This document shows positions 1-8,411 of a stretch of 31,068 nt of DNA, piece by piece. The stretch is from Porphyromonadaceae bacterium UBA3327 (GTDB lineage Bacteria; Bacteroidota; Bacteroidia; Bacteroidales; Muribaculaceae). Position numbers and translations under genes: made by a program. Numbering within the stretch: position 1 is the first letter of the stretch; every line of letters starts with the position of its first letter. Below the pieces are notes generated by a model. The model was not told where the DNA came from. It saw only the letters and a list, made by a program, of their open reading frames with translations, and made no database searches. The DNA is taken from NCBI GenBank assembly GCA_002361155.1, contig DERZ01000058.1, positions 55,636 to 86,703 on the forward strand. Reading direction: 5' to 3'.

Positions 1-1
1 C

Positions 2-301
2 AACGAGATTTTCCAGATGGCCGTGCTCGAGCCGCGACTCTCTATTCTCGACGAGACCGATTCCGGCCTCGACATCGATGCACTCCGGATTGTGGCTGAA
101 GGTGTCAACAAACTGAAGACCGAAAACAACGCTACCATAGTGATCACACACTATCAGCGTCTGCTCGACTATATCAAGCCTGATTTCGTTCATATCCTCT
201 ATAAGGGGAGGATTGTGATGACGGGCGGCCCCGAGCTCGCTCTTGATCTCGAAAGCCGGGGTTATGACTGGATCAAGGAACAGGTGGACCGAAACGACTG
301 A
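2..301 (+). CDS. sufC: SufC, Fe-S cluster assembly ATPase (5' partial)
   Basis: This is the C-terminal 99 residues of SufC, the cytoplasmic ABC-type ATPase of the SufBCD iron-sulfur scaffold; the start lies outside the window. The frame is open from base 2. The visible part holds the end of Walker B and the D-loop ([14 protein letters not shown], where the second acidic residue is the catalytic Glu) and the H-loop histidine in ITHYQRLL. The ending with a DWIKEQ-like tail is typical of SufC. The stop codon overlaps the sufD start by one base (TGATG), which implies translational coupling. SufB is expected just upstream, outside the window. Identity is firm from the ABC motifs together with the following sufD and sufS. 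Confidence 0.95.
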   Translation, partial: NEIFQMAVLEPRLSILDETDSGLDIDALRIVAEGVNKLKTENNATIVITHYQRLLDYIKPDFVHILYKGRIVMTGGPELALDLESRGYDWIKEQVDRND

Positions 302-1674
302 TGCCTATGTCTGCTGTAACTCAATATACAGAATTGTTCCGCGGGCACCGTGCGATGATCGACGCCAATGGTGCCGGGCCGCTCAATCTGTTGCGTGATG
401 AGGCGTGTCGTGTGCTTGAGAAGCACCCGCTGCCTGCCAAGGGAGCGGAAGATTATCAGGACACGGATCTTGACGCGATGCTCGCTCCCGATTTCGGTCT
501 GAACCTCGATAAGATAGAGATAGATGTAAACCCGGCTGCCACTTTCCGGTGCGATGTTCCGCTTGTGAAGTCGTCACTCTTTCTGATGGAGAACGACACA
601 CTTGTTTCCGCGGAGGGCGCCGAAGATGCTCTCCCGGAAGGAGTTCTGGCGGGAAGTCTGCGGAAATTTGCCCGCGAGTACCCTGATCTTGTGGGGAAAT
701 ATTACGGGAAGGCCGCGGGGTTGGAGAATCCGATTGTGGCACTCGACACAATGTTTGCCCAGGACGGTCTTTTCCTCTACGTGCCGCGCGGGGTCAGGCT
801 CGAGCGGCCGGTACAGCTTGTCAACATACTCTCCAACCTACATCCTCTGATGGCAGTGCGCCGTGTGCTTGTAGCGCTCGAGGAGGGAGCGGAGGCGAAA
901 ATTCTTGTATGCGACCATACACAGCGAGATGGCGTTCAGTTCATGGACCTTCAGACCGTCGAACTGTTTGTGGCCGACGGGGCACGCCTCGATTATTACG
1001 AACTTGAGGAATCGTCGCGAGAGACATCGCGCCTTTCCGCCCTCTACCTCAGACAGGGAGCGGACAGCTGCGTGACTGTCGACGGAATAACGCTTTTCAA
1101 CGGCGAGTCGCGCAACGAATATTTCTGCGATTTCGAGGGAGAGGGTGCCTCGCTGCGACTTTATGGAATGAGTATCGGAGATGAGTCCAGGAAAGTCTCT
1201 ACCTATTCAAGAATAAACCACGCGGTACCGCGCTGCCAGTCCGACGAACTGTTCAAATATGCAGTCGACGATAACGCCAGAGCCGATTTCACCGGTCGGA
1301 TCCATGTGGCTCCCGGCGCGGTAAAAACCGAGGCTTATCAGTCCAACCGAAGTCTGGTGGGTTCCGACAGCTCAAAGGTTTTCAGCAAGCCGCAGCTTGA
1401 GATCTATAACGATGATGTGAAGTGCAGCCATGGTTGCGCCATAGGTCAGCTTGATCCGATGCAGATGTTCTATATGCGCACCAGAGGACTTCCCGAAGCC
1501 GACGCGCGACTGTTGTTGCGTCAGGCTTTCATGGCGGATGTGATCGATGCTGTCGGAATCGATTCCCTCCGTGACCGGCTCCGGCTCCTTGTGGAGCGTC
1601 GCTTCGCGGGAGCCGACACGGCATGTTCGTCATGTCGCGGCGGCGAGAATCTCTGTGCGGAACAATGCGGATAA
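301..1674 (+). CDS. sufD: SufD, Fe-S cluster assembly scaffold protein
   Basis: This 457-residue protein is the SufD subunit of the SufBC2D complex, which builds Fe-S clusters on a scaffold and passes them to apoproteins. The parallel beta-helix core is visible from about residue 130 to 420, with the family hallmarks TEAYQSNRSLVGSDSSKVFSKP and the conserved SHGCAIGQLD segment, which contains the Cys and His used at the SufB-SufD interface. The start at 301 overlaps the sufC stop; a Met two codons later is an alternative. Unusually, the last 16 residues hold four cysteines in the spacing CX2CX6CX3C, which I do not know from model SufD proteins. The gene sits between sufC and sufS, with 12 bases before sufS. 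Confidence 0.96.
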   Translation: MPMSAVTQYTELFRGHRAMIDANGAGPLNLLRDEACRVLEKHPLPAKGAEDYQDTDLDAMLAPDFGLNLDKIEIDVNPAATFRCDVPLVKSSLFLMENDTLVSAEGAEDALPEGVLAGSLRKFAREYPDLVGKYYGKAAGLENPIVALDTMFAQDGLFLYVPRGVRLERPVQLVNILSNLHPLMAVRRVLVALEEGAEAKILVCDHTQRDGVQFMDLQTVELFVADGARLDYYELEESSRETSRLSALYLRQGADSCVTVDGITLFNGESRNEYFCDFEGEGASLRLYGMSIGDESRKVSTYSRINHAVPRCQSDELFKYAVDDNARADFTGRIHVAPGAVKTEAYQSNRSLVGSDSSKVFSKPQLEIYNDDVKCSHGCAIGQLDPMQMFYMRTRGLPEADARLLLRQAFMADVIDAVGIDSLRDRLRLLVERRFAGADTACSSCRGGENLCAEQCG

Positions 1675-1686
1675 TTTTATACAGCT

Positions 1687-2916
1687 ATGAAATCAGATAA
1701 TCTGGATATAGATATCGATTCAATCCGGGAAGAATTCCCGATCTTGCGTCGTGAGGCGGAGAATCAACCCCTCGTATATCTCGACAACACCGCCACTTCC
1801 CAGACTCCGTCGGTGGTGGTCGATGCCATAGTCGACATGTACGAGTGCCATAAGGCCAATGTACACAGGGGAGTGCATCTTCTGTCCCGGGAAGCCACCG
1901 ACATGCAGGAAGCCACGCGCCGACGCGTGGCGGCATATATCAACGCAAGCCCCGAGGAGGTGATTTTCACGCGTGGCACCACTGAAGCCATCAATCTTGT
2001 TGCTGCATCATACGGCAGCCGCTTTTCTGAAGGCGACGAGGTGATACTGACGGTGATGGAGCATCATGCCGATATCGTTCCCTGGCAGTTGCTGCAGTCG
2101 CGCACGGGAATCAAGCTGCGCGTGGTGGACATTGACGAGAGAGGAGTGCTCGACCTGGAGCAGTACCGCTCTCTGTTCGGTCCGCGCACCGTCATGGCTG
2201 CTTTCTGCCATGTCAGCAATGTGCTCGGAACGGTGAATCCTGTGAAAAAGATGATTGCGCTGGCCCATGAACATAAAGTTCCGGTGCTGGTCGACGGCGC
2301 GCAGGCCTCTCCCCATCTGAGCCTCGACATGAAGGACCTTGACTGCGATTTCTATGCCTTTTCATCGCATAAGATGTACGGCCCTGCCGGAGTAGGAGTG
2401 TTGTATGGCCGCAGGGAACTCCTTGAGAGCATGCCTCCCTATCAGGGGGGCGGAGAGATGATCGGTCACGTGTCGTTCGACGGCACCACTTTTGCCGATC
2501 TCCCGTTCAAGTTCGAGGCCGGCACTCCCGACTTTGTCGACATCGCAGCATTTGCCCGCTGTATCGATTTTATAGAGAGGGTGGGAATGGAGAATATCGC
2601 TCTGCACGAACATGCGCTGCTTGAATACGCCACCGAGAGAATGGCTGGCATTCCCGGTCTCCGCATATACGGCACCGCACCCGACAAGTCAGCCGTGATA
2701 TCATTCAATGTAGGCGATATCCACAACTACGATCTCGGTCTGCTGCTCGACCGCCTCGGCGTGGCGGTCCGCACCGGCCATCATTGCGCGCAGCCGCTTA
2801 TGGAGCGGCTCGGAATCCCCGGCACCGTCCGCGCCTCTTTCGCTGTGTACAACACCCGCGAAGAGGTGGATGTCTTTGTGGCCGCCCTACAGAAGGTGAC
2901 ATCGATGTTTTCGTAG
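1687..2916 (+). CDS. sufS: SufS cysteine desulfurase
   Basis: This 409-residue class V aminotransferase-fold enzyme uses pyridoxal phosphate to take sulfur from L-cysteine and supply it to SufBCD. The cofactor lysine is K229 in FSSHKMYGPAG, and the persulfide-forming cysteine is C367 in RTGHHCAQP, a group II (SufS) arrangement. The length matches the family. It is the last gene of the suf run and is followed 43 bases later by a long hairpin. No sufE or sufU sulfur acceptor gene is visible nearby, so the activating partner must be encoded elsewhere. Confidence 0.97.
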   Translation: MKSDNLDIDIDSIREEFPILRREAENQPLVYLDNTATSQTPSVVVDAIVDMYECHKANVHRGVHLLSREATDMQEATRRRVAAYINASPEEVIFTRGTTEAINLVAASYGSRFSEGDEVILTVMEHHADIVPWQLLQSRTGIKLRVVDIDERGVLDLEQYRSLFGPRTVMAAFCHVSNVLGTVNPVKKMIALAHEHKVPVLVDGAQASPHLSLDMKDLDCDFYAFSSHKMYGPAGVGVLYGRRELLESMPPYQGGGEMIGHVSFDGTTFADLPFKFEAGTPDFVDIAAFARCIDFIERVGMENIALHEHALLEYATERMAGIPGLRIYGTAPDKSAVISFNVGDIHNYDLGLLLDRLGVAVRTGHHCAQPLMERLGIPGTVRASFAVYNTREEVDVFVAALQKVTSMFS

Positions 2917-2959
2917 AGAGAAACTGTCGTAAGTGCGGGAGTATCCGCATGGCATAACT

Positions 2960-3008
2960 GATAGGAAACGGTCCCTTCCGCAACATGCGGAAGGGACCGT
3001 TTCCTATC
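2960..3008. terminator. Perfect 23-bp inverted repeat, bidirectional terminator between sufS and lgt
   Basis: Arms 2960-2982 and 2986-3008 are exact reverse complements around a 3-base loop (ACA). Past a T/G position, two more pairs extend the stem. It lies 43 bases after the sufS stop and 13 bases beyond the lgt stop, between convergent genes, so a shared terminator is the natural reading. Neither side has a clear T-run, which is atypical for a simple intrinsic terminator. Confidence 0.75.
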
Positions 3009-3021
3009 GGTGTCAGAGGAC

Positions 3022-3888
3022 TTATTTTCTCTTCTTTTCAGCCGATGTTCCGTCGGCATCCGGGAACCTGTCGGGGAAAGAAAATTTCACGCGAGGCCGC
3101 TTCAGCGCTACAATCACGAGAATCACACCCAGCAGAATGAAAGGAAGGCTCAGCATCTGGCCCATATTCAGGCCGTAACGCTCTATCAGGCCGTACTCCG
3201 AACTAACCTGTACATTCTTGACGAATTCAATAAGAAAGCGTGGAAGGAATATGCCTATGAAGAAGACTCCGGTGATGAGCCAGGGACGTTCTTCGGCATT
3301 CTTTTTCCAGTACATCCACATGAGCAGCCCGAAGAGGGCGAAGTAACACAGAGCTTCATAAATCTGTGTGGGATGTGCGGGCACGGTCTCGCCGTTCCGA
3401 AGGAATACGAATCCCCAGGGCAGGTCGGTGTAGGCTCCGTAAATCTCGCTGTTCATCAGATTGCCAAGCCGGATGAGACCTCCGACAAAGGCTATGGGGA
3501 TAACCACTTTGTCGAATACCCAGCTTGCGGGTTTCTTGCTCACGCACCATGAGAAGATGAAGAGAGCGATGATGAGCGCGATGGTGCCTCCGTGGCTTGC
3601 CAGACCTCCTTCCCATATTTTGAGAATGTCGCCTGGATGCTGGGAGTAATAGCCCCATTCATAGAAGAACACGTGTCCGAGACGGGCACCGACCACGGTT
3701 CCCGCCATAAGATACATGAGCAGGATTCCGAGCCATTTCTCAGGAGCTCCCTCATGCTTGAACATGCGTGCCACTATCGAGTATCCCGCGATGAATCCGA
3801 TTGCGAAGGCGAGTCCGTACCACCTTACGGCAACCGGTCCCAGCGAGAATATCACGGGGTCCGCGTTCCAGTATATTATATCGAGCAT
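3022..3888 (-). CDS. lgt: Lgt, prolipoprotein diacylglyceryl transferase
   Basis: Lgt is a polytopic inner-membrane enzyme that transfers diacylglycerol from phosphatidylglycerol to the lipobox cysteine of prelipoproteins, the first step of lipoprotein maturation. The Lgt signature appears as IRLGNLMNSEIYG, together with the HGG motif (SHGGTIALI) and about seven hydrophobic segments. I chose the Met at 3888 (MLDIIYWNADPV, 288 residues) because it matches the usual family N terminus; an in-frame Met nine codons upstream is less likely. The C-terminal tail is basic. The gene follows ackA on the same strand, but a terminator lies between them. Confidence 0.95.
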   Translation of the reverse strand: MLDIIYWNADPVIFSLGPVAVRWYGLAFAIGFIAGYSIVARMFKHEGAPEKWLGILLMYLMAGTVVGARLGHVFFYEWGYYSQHPGDILKIWEGGLASHGGTIALIIALFIFSWCVSKKPASWVFDKVVIPIAFVGGLIRLGNLMNSEIYGAYTDLPWGFVFLRNGETVPAHPTQIYEALCYFALFGLLMWMYWKKNAEERPWLITGVFFIGIFLPRFLIEFVKNVQVSSEYGLIERYGLNMGQMLSLPFILLGVILVIVALKRPRVKFSFPDRFPDADGTSAEKKRK

Positions 3889-3915
3889 AGATAGAAAAAT
3901 TAGTCCCCTTCCCAC

Positions 3916-3957
3916 AAAAAATACAGACCCCCGCCCCGTCGTATCAGGCAGGGGTCT
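3916..3957 (-). terminator. Intrinsic terminator after ackA
   Basis: On the minus strand an 11-bp stem (AGACCCCTGCC pairing with GGCGGGGGTCT, one G-T wobble) is followed by ATTTTTT. It begins 7 bases after the ackA stop. The T-run ends about 27 bases before the lgt start, so lgt needs read-through or a promoter overlapping this element. Confidence 0.8.
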
Positions 3958-3963
3958 TTAAGA

Positions 3964-5163
3964 TCAGAGTTTTCCTACGATTTCGGCTGTGTCTGTAGCG
4001 ATCATAAGCTCCTCGTCGGTGGGGATCACCACGACACGGATCTTCGAGTCCGGTCCGGAAATCTCGATTTCCGATCCGCGCACCTTGTTGGCTTCGGCGT
4101 TGAATGTCACTCCGAGGTATGCGAGGCTCTTGCAGATGGTTTCGCGTGTAGAGGTCTGGTTCTCGCCCACACCGCCGGTGAATACGATCACGTCGGCTCC
4201 TCCGAGCACGGCAGTGTATGCGCCGATGTATTTAAGGATACGGTACTCGTACATGTCCATGGCCAGGATGGCGCGTTCGTTGCCGGCTTCGATTCCCTCC
4301 TCGATGTCGCGCATGTCGTTGGATATGCCCGACACTCCGAGCACACCGCTCTCCTTATTGATTATTTTCTGGAGTTCCTTGTAGCCGATGTCTCTGCGTT
4401 CCATGAGGTAGGTAAGCGCGCCGGGGTCTACGTCACCCACGCGGGTGCCCATCATCAGGCCTTCAGTGGGGGTGAGACCCATGGAGGTATCGACGCTCTT
4501 GCCGTCGCGGATTGCCGTGATCGAGCCGCCGTTGCCTATGTGGCAGGTGATGATGCGCTGCTTGTCATAGTCGAGTCCGAGGAACTCGCATGCGCGGCGC
4601 GACACGTAGCGGTGGCTTGTGCCGTGGAAGCCGTAGCGGCGTATGCCGTATTTCTCATAGTCCTCGTAGGGAAGGGCATACATGTAGGCTTTCGCGGGCA
4701 TGGTCTGATGGAAGGCTGTGTCGAAGACTCCCACCTGGGGTACCTCGGGAAGAAGGTCGAGTATGGCCTCGATTCCTGTGATGTTGGCGGGATTGTGCAG
4801 CGGAGCCACGGGATAGCATTCCTTCACGCGGGCGATCACTTCGGGAGTGATGAGCACCGACTTGTTGAAGTATTCCATGCCGTGCACCACACGGTGGCCT
4901 ACGGCATCGATTTCGTCAAGGTTGCGGATCACTCCCTTTTCCGGATCCGTGAGCACCTTGAACACCTGGCGGATCGCCTCCTTGTGGTCGGGCATTGAAA
5001 CTTCTACGGTCTCTTTTTTACCCTCGAGTGTCTTGAATTTGATGAACGAGTCGGGAAGTCCGATCTTTTCAACGCCGCCTTCGGCAAGCACACGCTTTGT
5101 GTCGCTGTCGATCAGTTTGTATTTTACGCTCGAGCTTCCGTTGTTCAATACGAGTATGTTCAT
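3964..5163 (-). CDS. ackA: AckA, acetate kinase
   Basis: This 399-residue cytoplasmic enzyme interconverts acetyl phosphate plus ADP with acetate plus ATP, the ATP-yielding last step of fermentative acetate production. Family marks are the N-terminal NNGSSS phosphate-binding segment, VFDTAFHQTMP, YGFHGTSHRYV and the HIGNGGSITAI adenosine/phosphate loop, in the expected order. Full length matches the family. It lies 27 bases downstream of pta on the same strand, forming the classic pta-ackA pair, and is closed by a strong terminator. Confidence 0.98.
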   Translation of the reverse strand: MNILVLNNGSSSVKYKLIDSDTKRVLAEGGVEKIGLPDSFIKFKTLEGKKETVEVSMPDHKEAIRQVFKVLTDPEKGVIRNLDEIDAVGHRVVHGMEYFNKSVLITPEVIARVKECYPVAPLHNPANITGIEAILDLLPEVPQVGVFDTAFHQTMPAKAYMYALPYEDYEKYGIRRYGFHGTSHRYVSRRACEFLGLDYDKQRIITCHIGNGGSITAIRDGKSVDTSMGLTPTEGLMMGTRVGDVDPGALTYLMERRDIGYKELQKIINKESGVLGVSGISNDMRDIEEGIEAGNERAILAMDMYEYRILKYIGAYTAVLGGADVIVFTGGVGENQTSTRETICKSLAYLGVTFNAEANKVRGSEIEISGPDSKIRVVVIPTDEELMIATDTAEIVGKL

Positions 5164-5190
5164 TTGAAATATCTTCTTTATAATGTGGAA

Positions 5191-6204
5191 TCAAAGTTTC
5201 TTGTCTCCGATGGCCTGGTTGCAGGTCACGATGATGGTGTTCACGATGTCTTCGACGGTGGCGCCACGCGACAGGTCGTTGACCGGGGCGGCGAGACCCT
5301 GGAGAATGGGGCCTACGGCTCCGGCTCCGGAGATGCGCTGCACGAGTTTGTAGGCGATGTTGCCGACCTCGAGCGAGGGGAAGATGAGGGTGTTGGCCTT
5401 TCCGGCGACTTCGCTGCCGGGGGCCTTCATGCCGCCGACGGCGGGTACGATGGCGGCATCGCTCTGGAGTTCGCCGTCGATCTTGAGCGAGGGATCCATC
5501 TCATGGGCCAGTTTAGTGGCCTCGATAACCTTGTCCACGCGTTCATGTGTGGCACTTCCTTTTGTCGAGAAGCTGACCATGGCGACTGCCGGGTCGAGTC
5601 CGGCGATATCTTTTGTTGTCTTTGCCGTGGCGATCGCGATCTGTGCAAGCTCCTCTGCAGTGGGATCCGGAACAACCGCGCAGTCGGCGAAGATGAGCAT
5701 CTGGTCTTCTCCGAAGGGGCAGCCCTGGGGGAGAAGCATGATGAAGGCTCCGCTCACTACGGAGATGCCGGGTTTTGTCTTGAGCACCTGGAAGGCTGCA
5801 CGAAGCACGTGGGATGTGGGGCTGAGAGCTCCGGCAACCATGGCGTCACCGTCGCCGCGCTTGATCATAAGGCAACCGAGATACAGAGGATTGAGCACCG
5901 TCTCGCGGGCTTCCTCGATGGACATGCCTTTTTTCTTGCGCAATTCCTGAAGCAGGACTGCGTATGGCTCTGTGAATGAGGTGTCGGATGCGCTGACTAT
6001 GCGGGCTTTCTCAATATAGGGAAGACCCAGTTCGAAGGCTTTGGCCAGTACTGCTTCTTTTTCTCCGATGAATGTGATGTCGGCTATGCCGGCTTCGATC
6101 ACCTTGTTTGCTGCCTGAAGCGTACGCGGTTCAAGCGACTCGGGCAGGATCAGCCGCTGTGGATGTTCCTGTGCTTTCTTTGTCAACCTTTCAAAAAGTG
6201 TCAT
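5191..6204 (-). CDS. pta: Pta, phosphate acetyltransferase (short form)
   Basis: This 337-residue enzyme converts acetyl-CoA and phosphate to acetyl phosphate, feeding AckA. It is the short single-domain form (PTA_PTB family), lacking the N-terminal regulatory domains of the enterobacterial enzyme. Recognisable segments are RLILPESLEPR near the N terminus, GDADAMVAGA-like (RGDGDAMVAGALSPT) and VNDLSRGATVEDIVN near the C terminus. It is the first gene of the pta-ackA operon and has a minus-strand -7 box 51 bases upstream. Confidence 0.97.
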   Translation of the reverse strand: MTLFERLTKKAQEHPQRLILPESLEPRTLQAANKVIEAGIADITFIGEKEAVLAKAFELGLPYIEKARIVSASDTSFTEPYAVLLQELRKKKGMSIEEARETVLNPLYLGCLMIKRGDGDAMVAGALSPTSHVLRAAFQVLKTKPGISVVSGAFIMLLPQGCPFGEDQMLIFADCAVVPDPTAEELAQIAIATAKTTKDIAGLDPAVAMVSFSTKGSATHERVDKVIEATKLAHEMDPSLKIDGELQSDAAIVPAVGGMKAPGSEVAGKANTLIFPSLEVGNIAYKLVQRISGAGAVGPILQGLAAPVNDLSRGATVEDIVNTIIVTCNQAIGDKKL

Positions 6205-6254
6205 GGTAATATAGTTTTTAGATATTTTTGACGATGTCAGAACAACTTCATCTG

Positions 6255-6262
6255 CAAAATTA
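6255..6262 (-). promoter_or_regulatory. Candidate -7 box for pta-ackA
   Basis: Minus-strand TAATTTTG exactly matches the Bacteroides -7 consensus TAnnTTTG, 51 bases upstream of the pta start. I do not see a clear TTTG at the -33 distance, so this is a partial match. Confidence 0.5.
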
Positions 6263-6305
6263 CAAAAAAGTTCAGGAAAATAAGTAGTATATCATCAATA
6301 TTTTC

Positions 6306-6313
6306 TAACTTTA
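6306..6313 (+). promoter_or_regulatory. Weak candidate -7 box for the LptF/G gene
   Basis: TAACTTTA matches TAnnTTTG except at the last base, 42 bases upstream of the start at 6356. No clear -33 element is seen. It faces away from the pta -7 box in the shared divergent region. Confidence 0.3.
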
Positions 6314-6355
6314 CACCGCGAAACGCACCCCCTCGGCAGGGAGTGCTTTCTTTTC

Positions 6356-8344
6356 ATGAGCATGAAAGTTGCAAAACGCCTGTACCTGTACGTCCTGAAG
6401 CGGTTTCTCCCACTGTTCGCGATGACATTTTTCATCGTGCTCTTCATCGTACTCATGCAGTTTCTATGGCTTTACATCAATGATCTTGTGGGGAAAGGCC
6501 TGTCGGTGGCGGTGCTTGCGGAGTTGTTCTTCTATGCCGCGGTGACCATGGTGCCTATGGCTCTTCCGCTTTCCATTCTGCTGGCGAGTCTGATGACTTT
6601 CGGCAATCTGGGCGAGAAATCTGAGCTTACGGCGATCAAGGCCTCCGGAGTGTCGCTTCTGAAGGTGATGAGTCCGCTTATCATTTTTATATCGATAGTG
6701 GCCGTCGGTGCTTTTTTCTTTCAGAACGATGTGCTTCCGCGGGCGCAGGTCAAGATGTGGACGCTCCTCTTCTCCGCGCGGCAGAAATCGCCCGAGCTGG
6801 AGATTCCGGAAGGATCGTTCTACGACCAGATTCCCGGTTACAGCATCTATGTCAAGCACAAGGACCGCGATACCGGAATGCTCTATGACGCAATGATCTA
6901 TGATGTGAAGGGAGGCGGTTCGAACGCCACCATCCTGCTGGCTGACTCCGCCCGGCTCGCCTTCACTCCCGACATGAAGTATCTTTATCTCCATCTGTTC
7001 CAGGGCGAGCAGTTCGAGAATCTGCGGCAGCAGACGGGGTCCGACCGCAACGTACCCTTCCGTCGGGAATCCTTCCTTGACAAGGAAATCATGATTCCTT
7101 TCGATGCCAACTTCAACCGCATTGACGAGGGAGGCATGAGTAGCCAGTATATCGGCAAGAATATAAGACAGTTGCATGTGGCAATAGACTCCATCAGACA
7201 CCGCATAGACTCGATAGGACTTGAGAATGAGCCGGATTTTCGCTCCAGTTCTTTTCCAAGGCTGATGCCGCCGCGTCGGGATGCTTTCGGAGGATATGCC
7301 CCTCCTGCGGATGGAAGAATGACTGCCGCCGTTCCGGTAAAGAGAGCCGCTTCGGAATCGAATAATGTTTCGGCGCAGGAAAACATGCTGCCTCTCAGTC
7401 TCGATTCACTGCTTGGCGCACTCAGTCCGGGAGCCCGGGACAATGTTTTTGCTTCAGCTGCCAATGCGCTCAAGACAAGAACTGTCGAGCTGGAATTCCG
7501 CTCCATACAGCTTCATGATGAGAAAAAGAGGATGCGCCGGCACGAAATCGAGCTTCTGAAGAAATACACCCTTTCAGTGGCATGCATAATATTCCTTTTC
7601 ATAGGTGCACCGCTCGGCGCCATTATCAGGAAGGGAGGACTCGGCGCGCCGCTTGTGATATCGGTTATTCTGTTCCTTGTCTATTATGTTATAGACAATA
7701 CAGGATTCAAAATGGCCCGCGAGGGATATTGGCATGTCTGGATCGGGATATGGCTCTCTACCTTTGTCCTGCTCCCTCTCGGTATTTTCGTCACCTATAA
7801 GGCGATGAATGACTCTGCCGTGTTCAATGCCGACCTTTACAAGGAATGGCTGCGTCGCCGTCTCGGATTGCCTGAAAAGCGACTCGTGGTGATGAAGGAG
7901 GTGATTATAAATGAAGTCGATCCCGTCCTCGGAGCAGAAATGGCAGGAGAACTTCATGGCGAAGCCCGCGGATGGACGCGTCTTTACCCGGTGCGTGAGA
8001 GCTATCGTCAATACTGGCGCAGGGGATATCCTCCTGAATCAATAGACCGCATAGGGATCATGGCAGACAGTGTGGCCGCCTATCTCGGCGATTCTCGCGA
8101 TGTCCGGGTAATCGACAGGGTGAACCGTTTCCCGGTTGTGAAGTCGCTATGGATTCTCCATCCGGTTTCCGGGCAGAAGTTGCGCAATGCGCTGAAATGG
8201 TTTGTGCCTGCGGGAGGGTTACTGTATATCCTTTCATTGCCTTACGCCCGCAGGGTACATAACGATATGGCGAAAGTGGCTGAGCTTTCGGCGGACCTGG
8301 AATCCCTGTTGCGTTCCGATCAGGCTGACGGTGGAATTGGCTGA
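6356..8344 (+). CDS. LptF/LptG-family permease (long form)
   Basis: This is a 662-residue inner-membrane permease of the LptF/LptG (YjgP/YjgQ) family, which with LptB extracts lipopolysaccharide from the inner membrane and passes it to the periplasmic bridge. Three membrane segments lie at roughly 16-41, 54-83 and 103-126 and three more at about 404-482, with a periplasmic beta-jellyroll region between. NLGEKSELTAIKASGVSLLKVM is the family's cytoplasmic coupling-helix region. It is far longer than the roughly 360-residue enterobacterial proteins: the periplasmic part is expanded, and about 180 residues follow the sixth segment, ending with another hydrophobic stretch near 614-632. F versus G cannot be decided here. 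A Met two codons in is an alternative start. Confidence 0.92.
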   Translation: MSMKVAKRLYLYVLKRFLPLFAMTFFIVLFIVLMQFLWLYINDLVGKGLSVAVLAELFFYAAVTMVPMALPLSILLASLMTFGNLGEKSELTAIKASGVSLLKVMSPLIIFISIVAVGAFFFQNDVLPRAQVKMWTLLFSARQKSPELEIPEGSFYDQIPGYSIYVKHKDRDTGMLYDAMIYDVKGGGSNATILLADSARLAFTPDMKYLYLHLFQGEQFENLRQQTGSDRNVPFRRESFLDKEIMIPFDANFNRIDEGGMSSQYIGKNIRQLHVAIDSIRHRIDSIGLENEPDFRSSSFPRLMPPRRDAFGGYAPPADGRMTAAVPVKRAASESNNVSAQENMLPLSLDSLLGALSPGARDNVFASAANALKTRTVELEFRSIQLHDEKKRMRRHEIELLKKYTLSVACIIFLFIGAPLGAIIRKGGLGAPLVISVILFLVYYVIDNTGFKMAREGYWHVWIGIWLSTFVLLPLGIFVTYKAMNDSAVFNADLYKEWLRRRLGLPEKRLVVMKEVIINEVDPVLGAEMAGELHGEARGWTRLYPVRESYRQYWRRGYPPESIDRIGIMADSVAAYLGDSRDVRVIDRVNRFPVVKSLWILHPVSGQKLRNALKWFVPAGGLLYILSLPYARRVHNDMAKVAELSADLESLLRSDQADGGIG

Positions 8345-8373
8345 CCGGCCGGCCTGACAAACTGGTGGTAAAA

Positions 8374-8405
8374 TTTGCTTTTTTGTTGAAAAAACGCTAT
8401 CTTTG
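8374..8405 (+). promoter_or_regulatory. Consensus sigma-70-type (Bacteroides) promoter, near-leaderless
   Basis: TTTG at 8374-8377, a 20-base spacer, and TATCTTTG at 8398-8405 match the Bacteroides consensus fully. The ATG of the next gene is only 6 bases beyond the -7 box, so transcription should begin at or within a few bases of the start codon. Confidence 0.75.
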
Positions 8406-8411
8406 TGCATT

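Noticed and set aside
5164..5979. A 271-codon plus-strand open frame
   Set aside because: It is antisense to pta and is explained by the mirror of pta codon bias.
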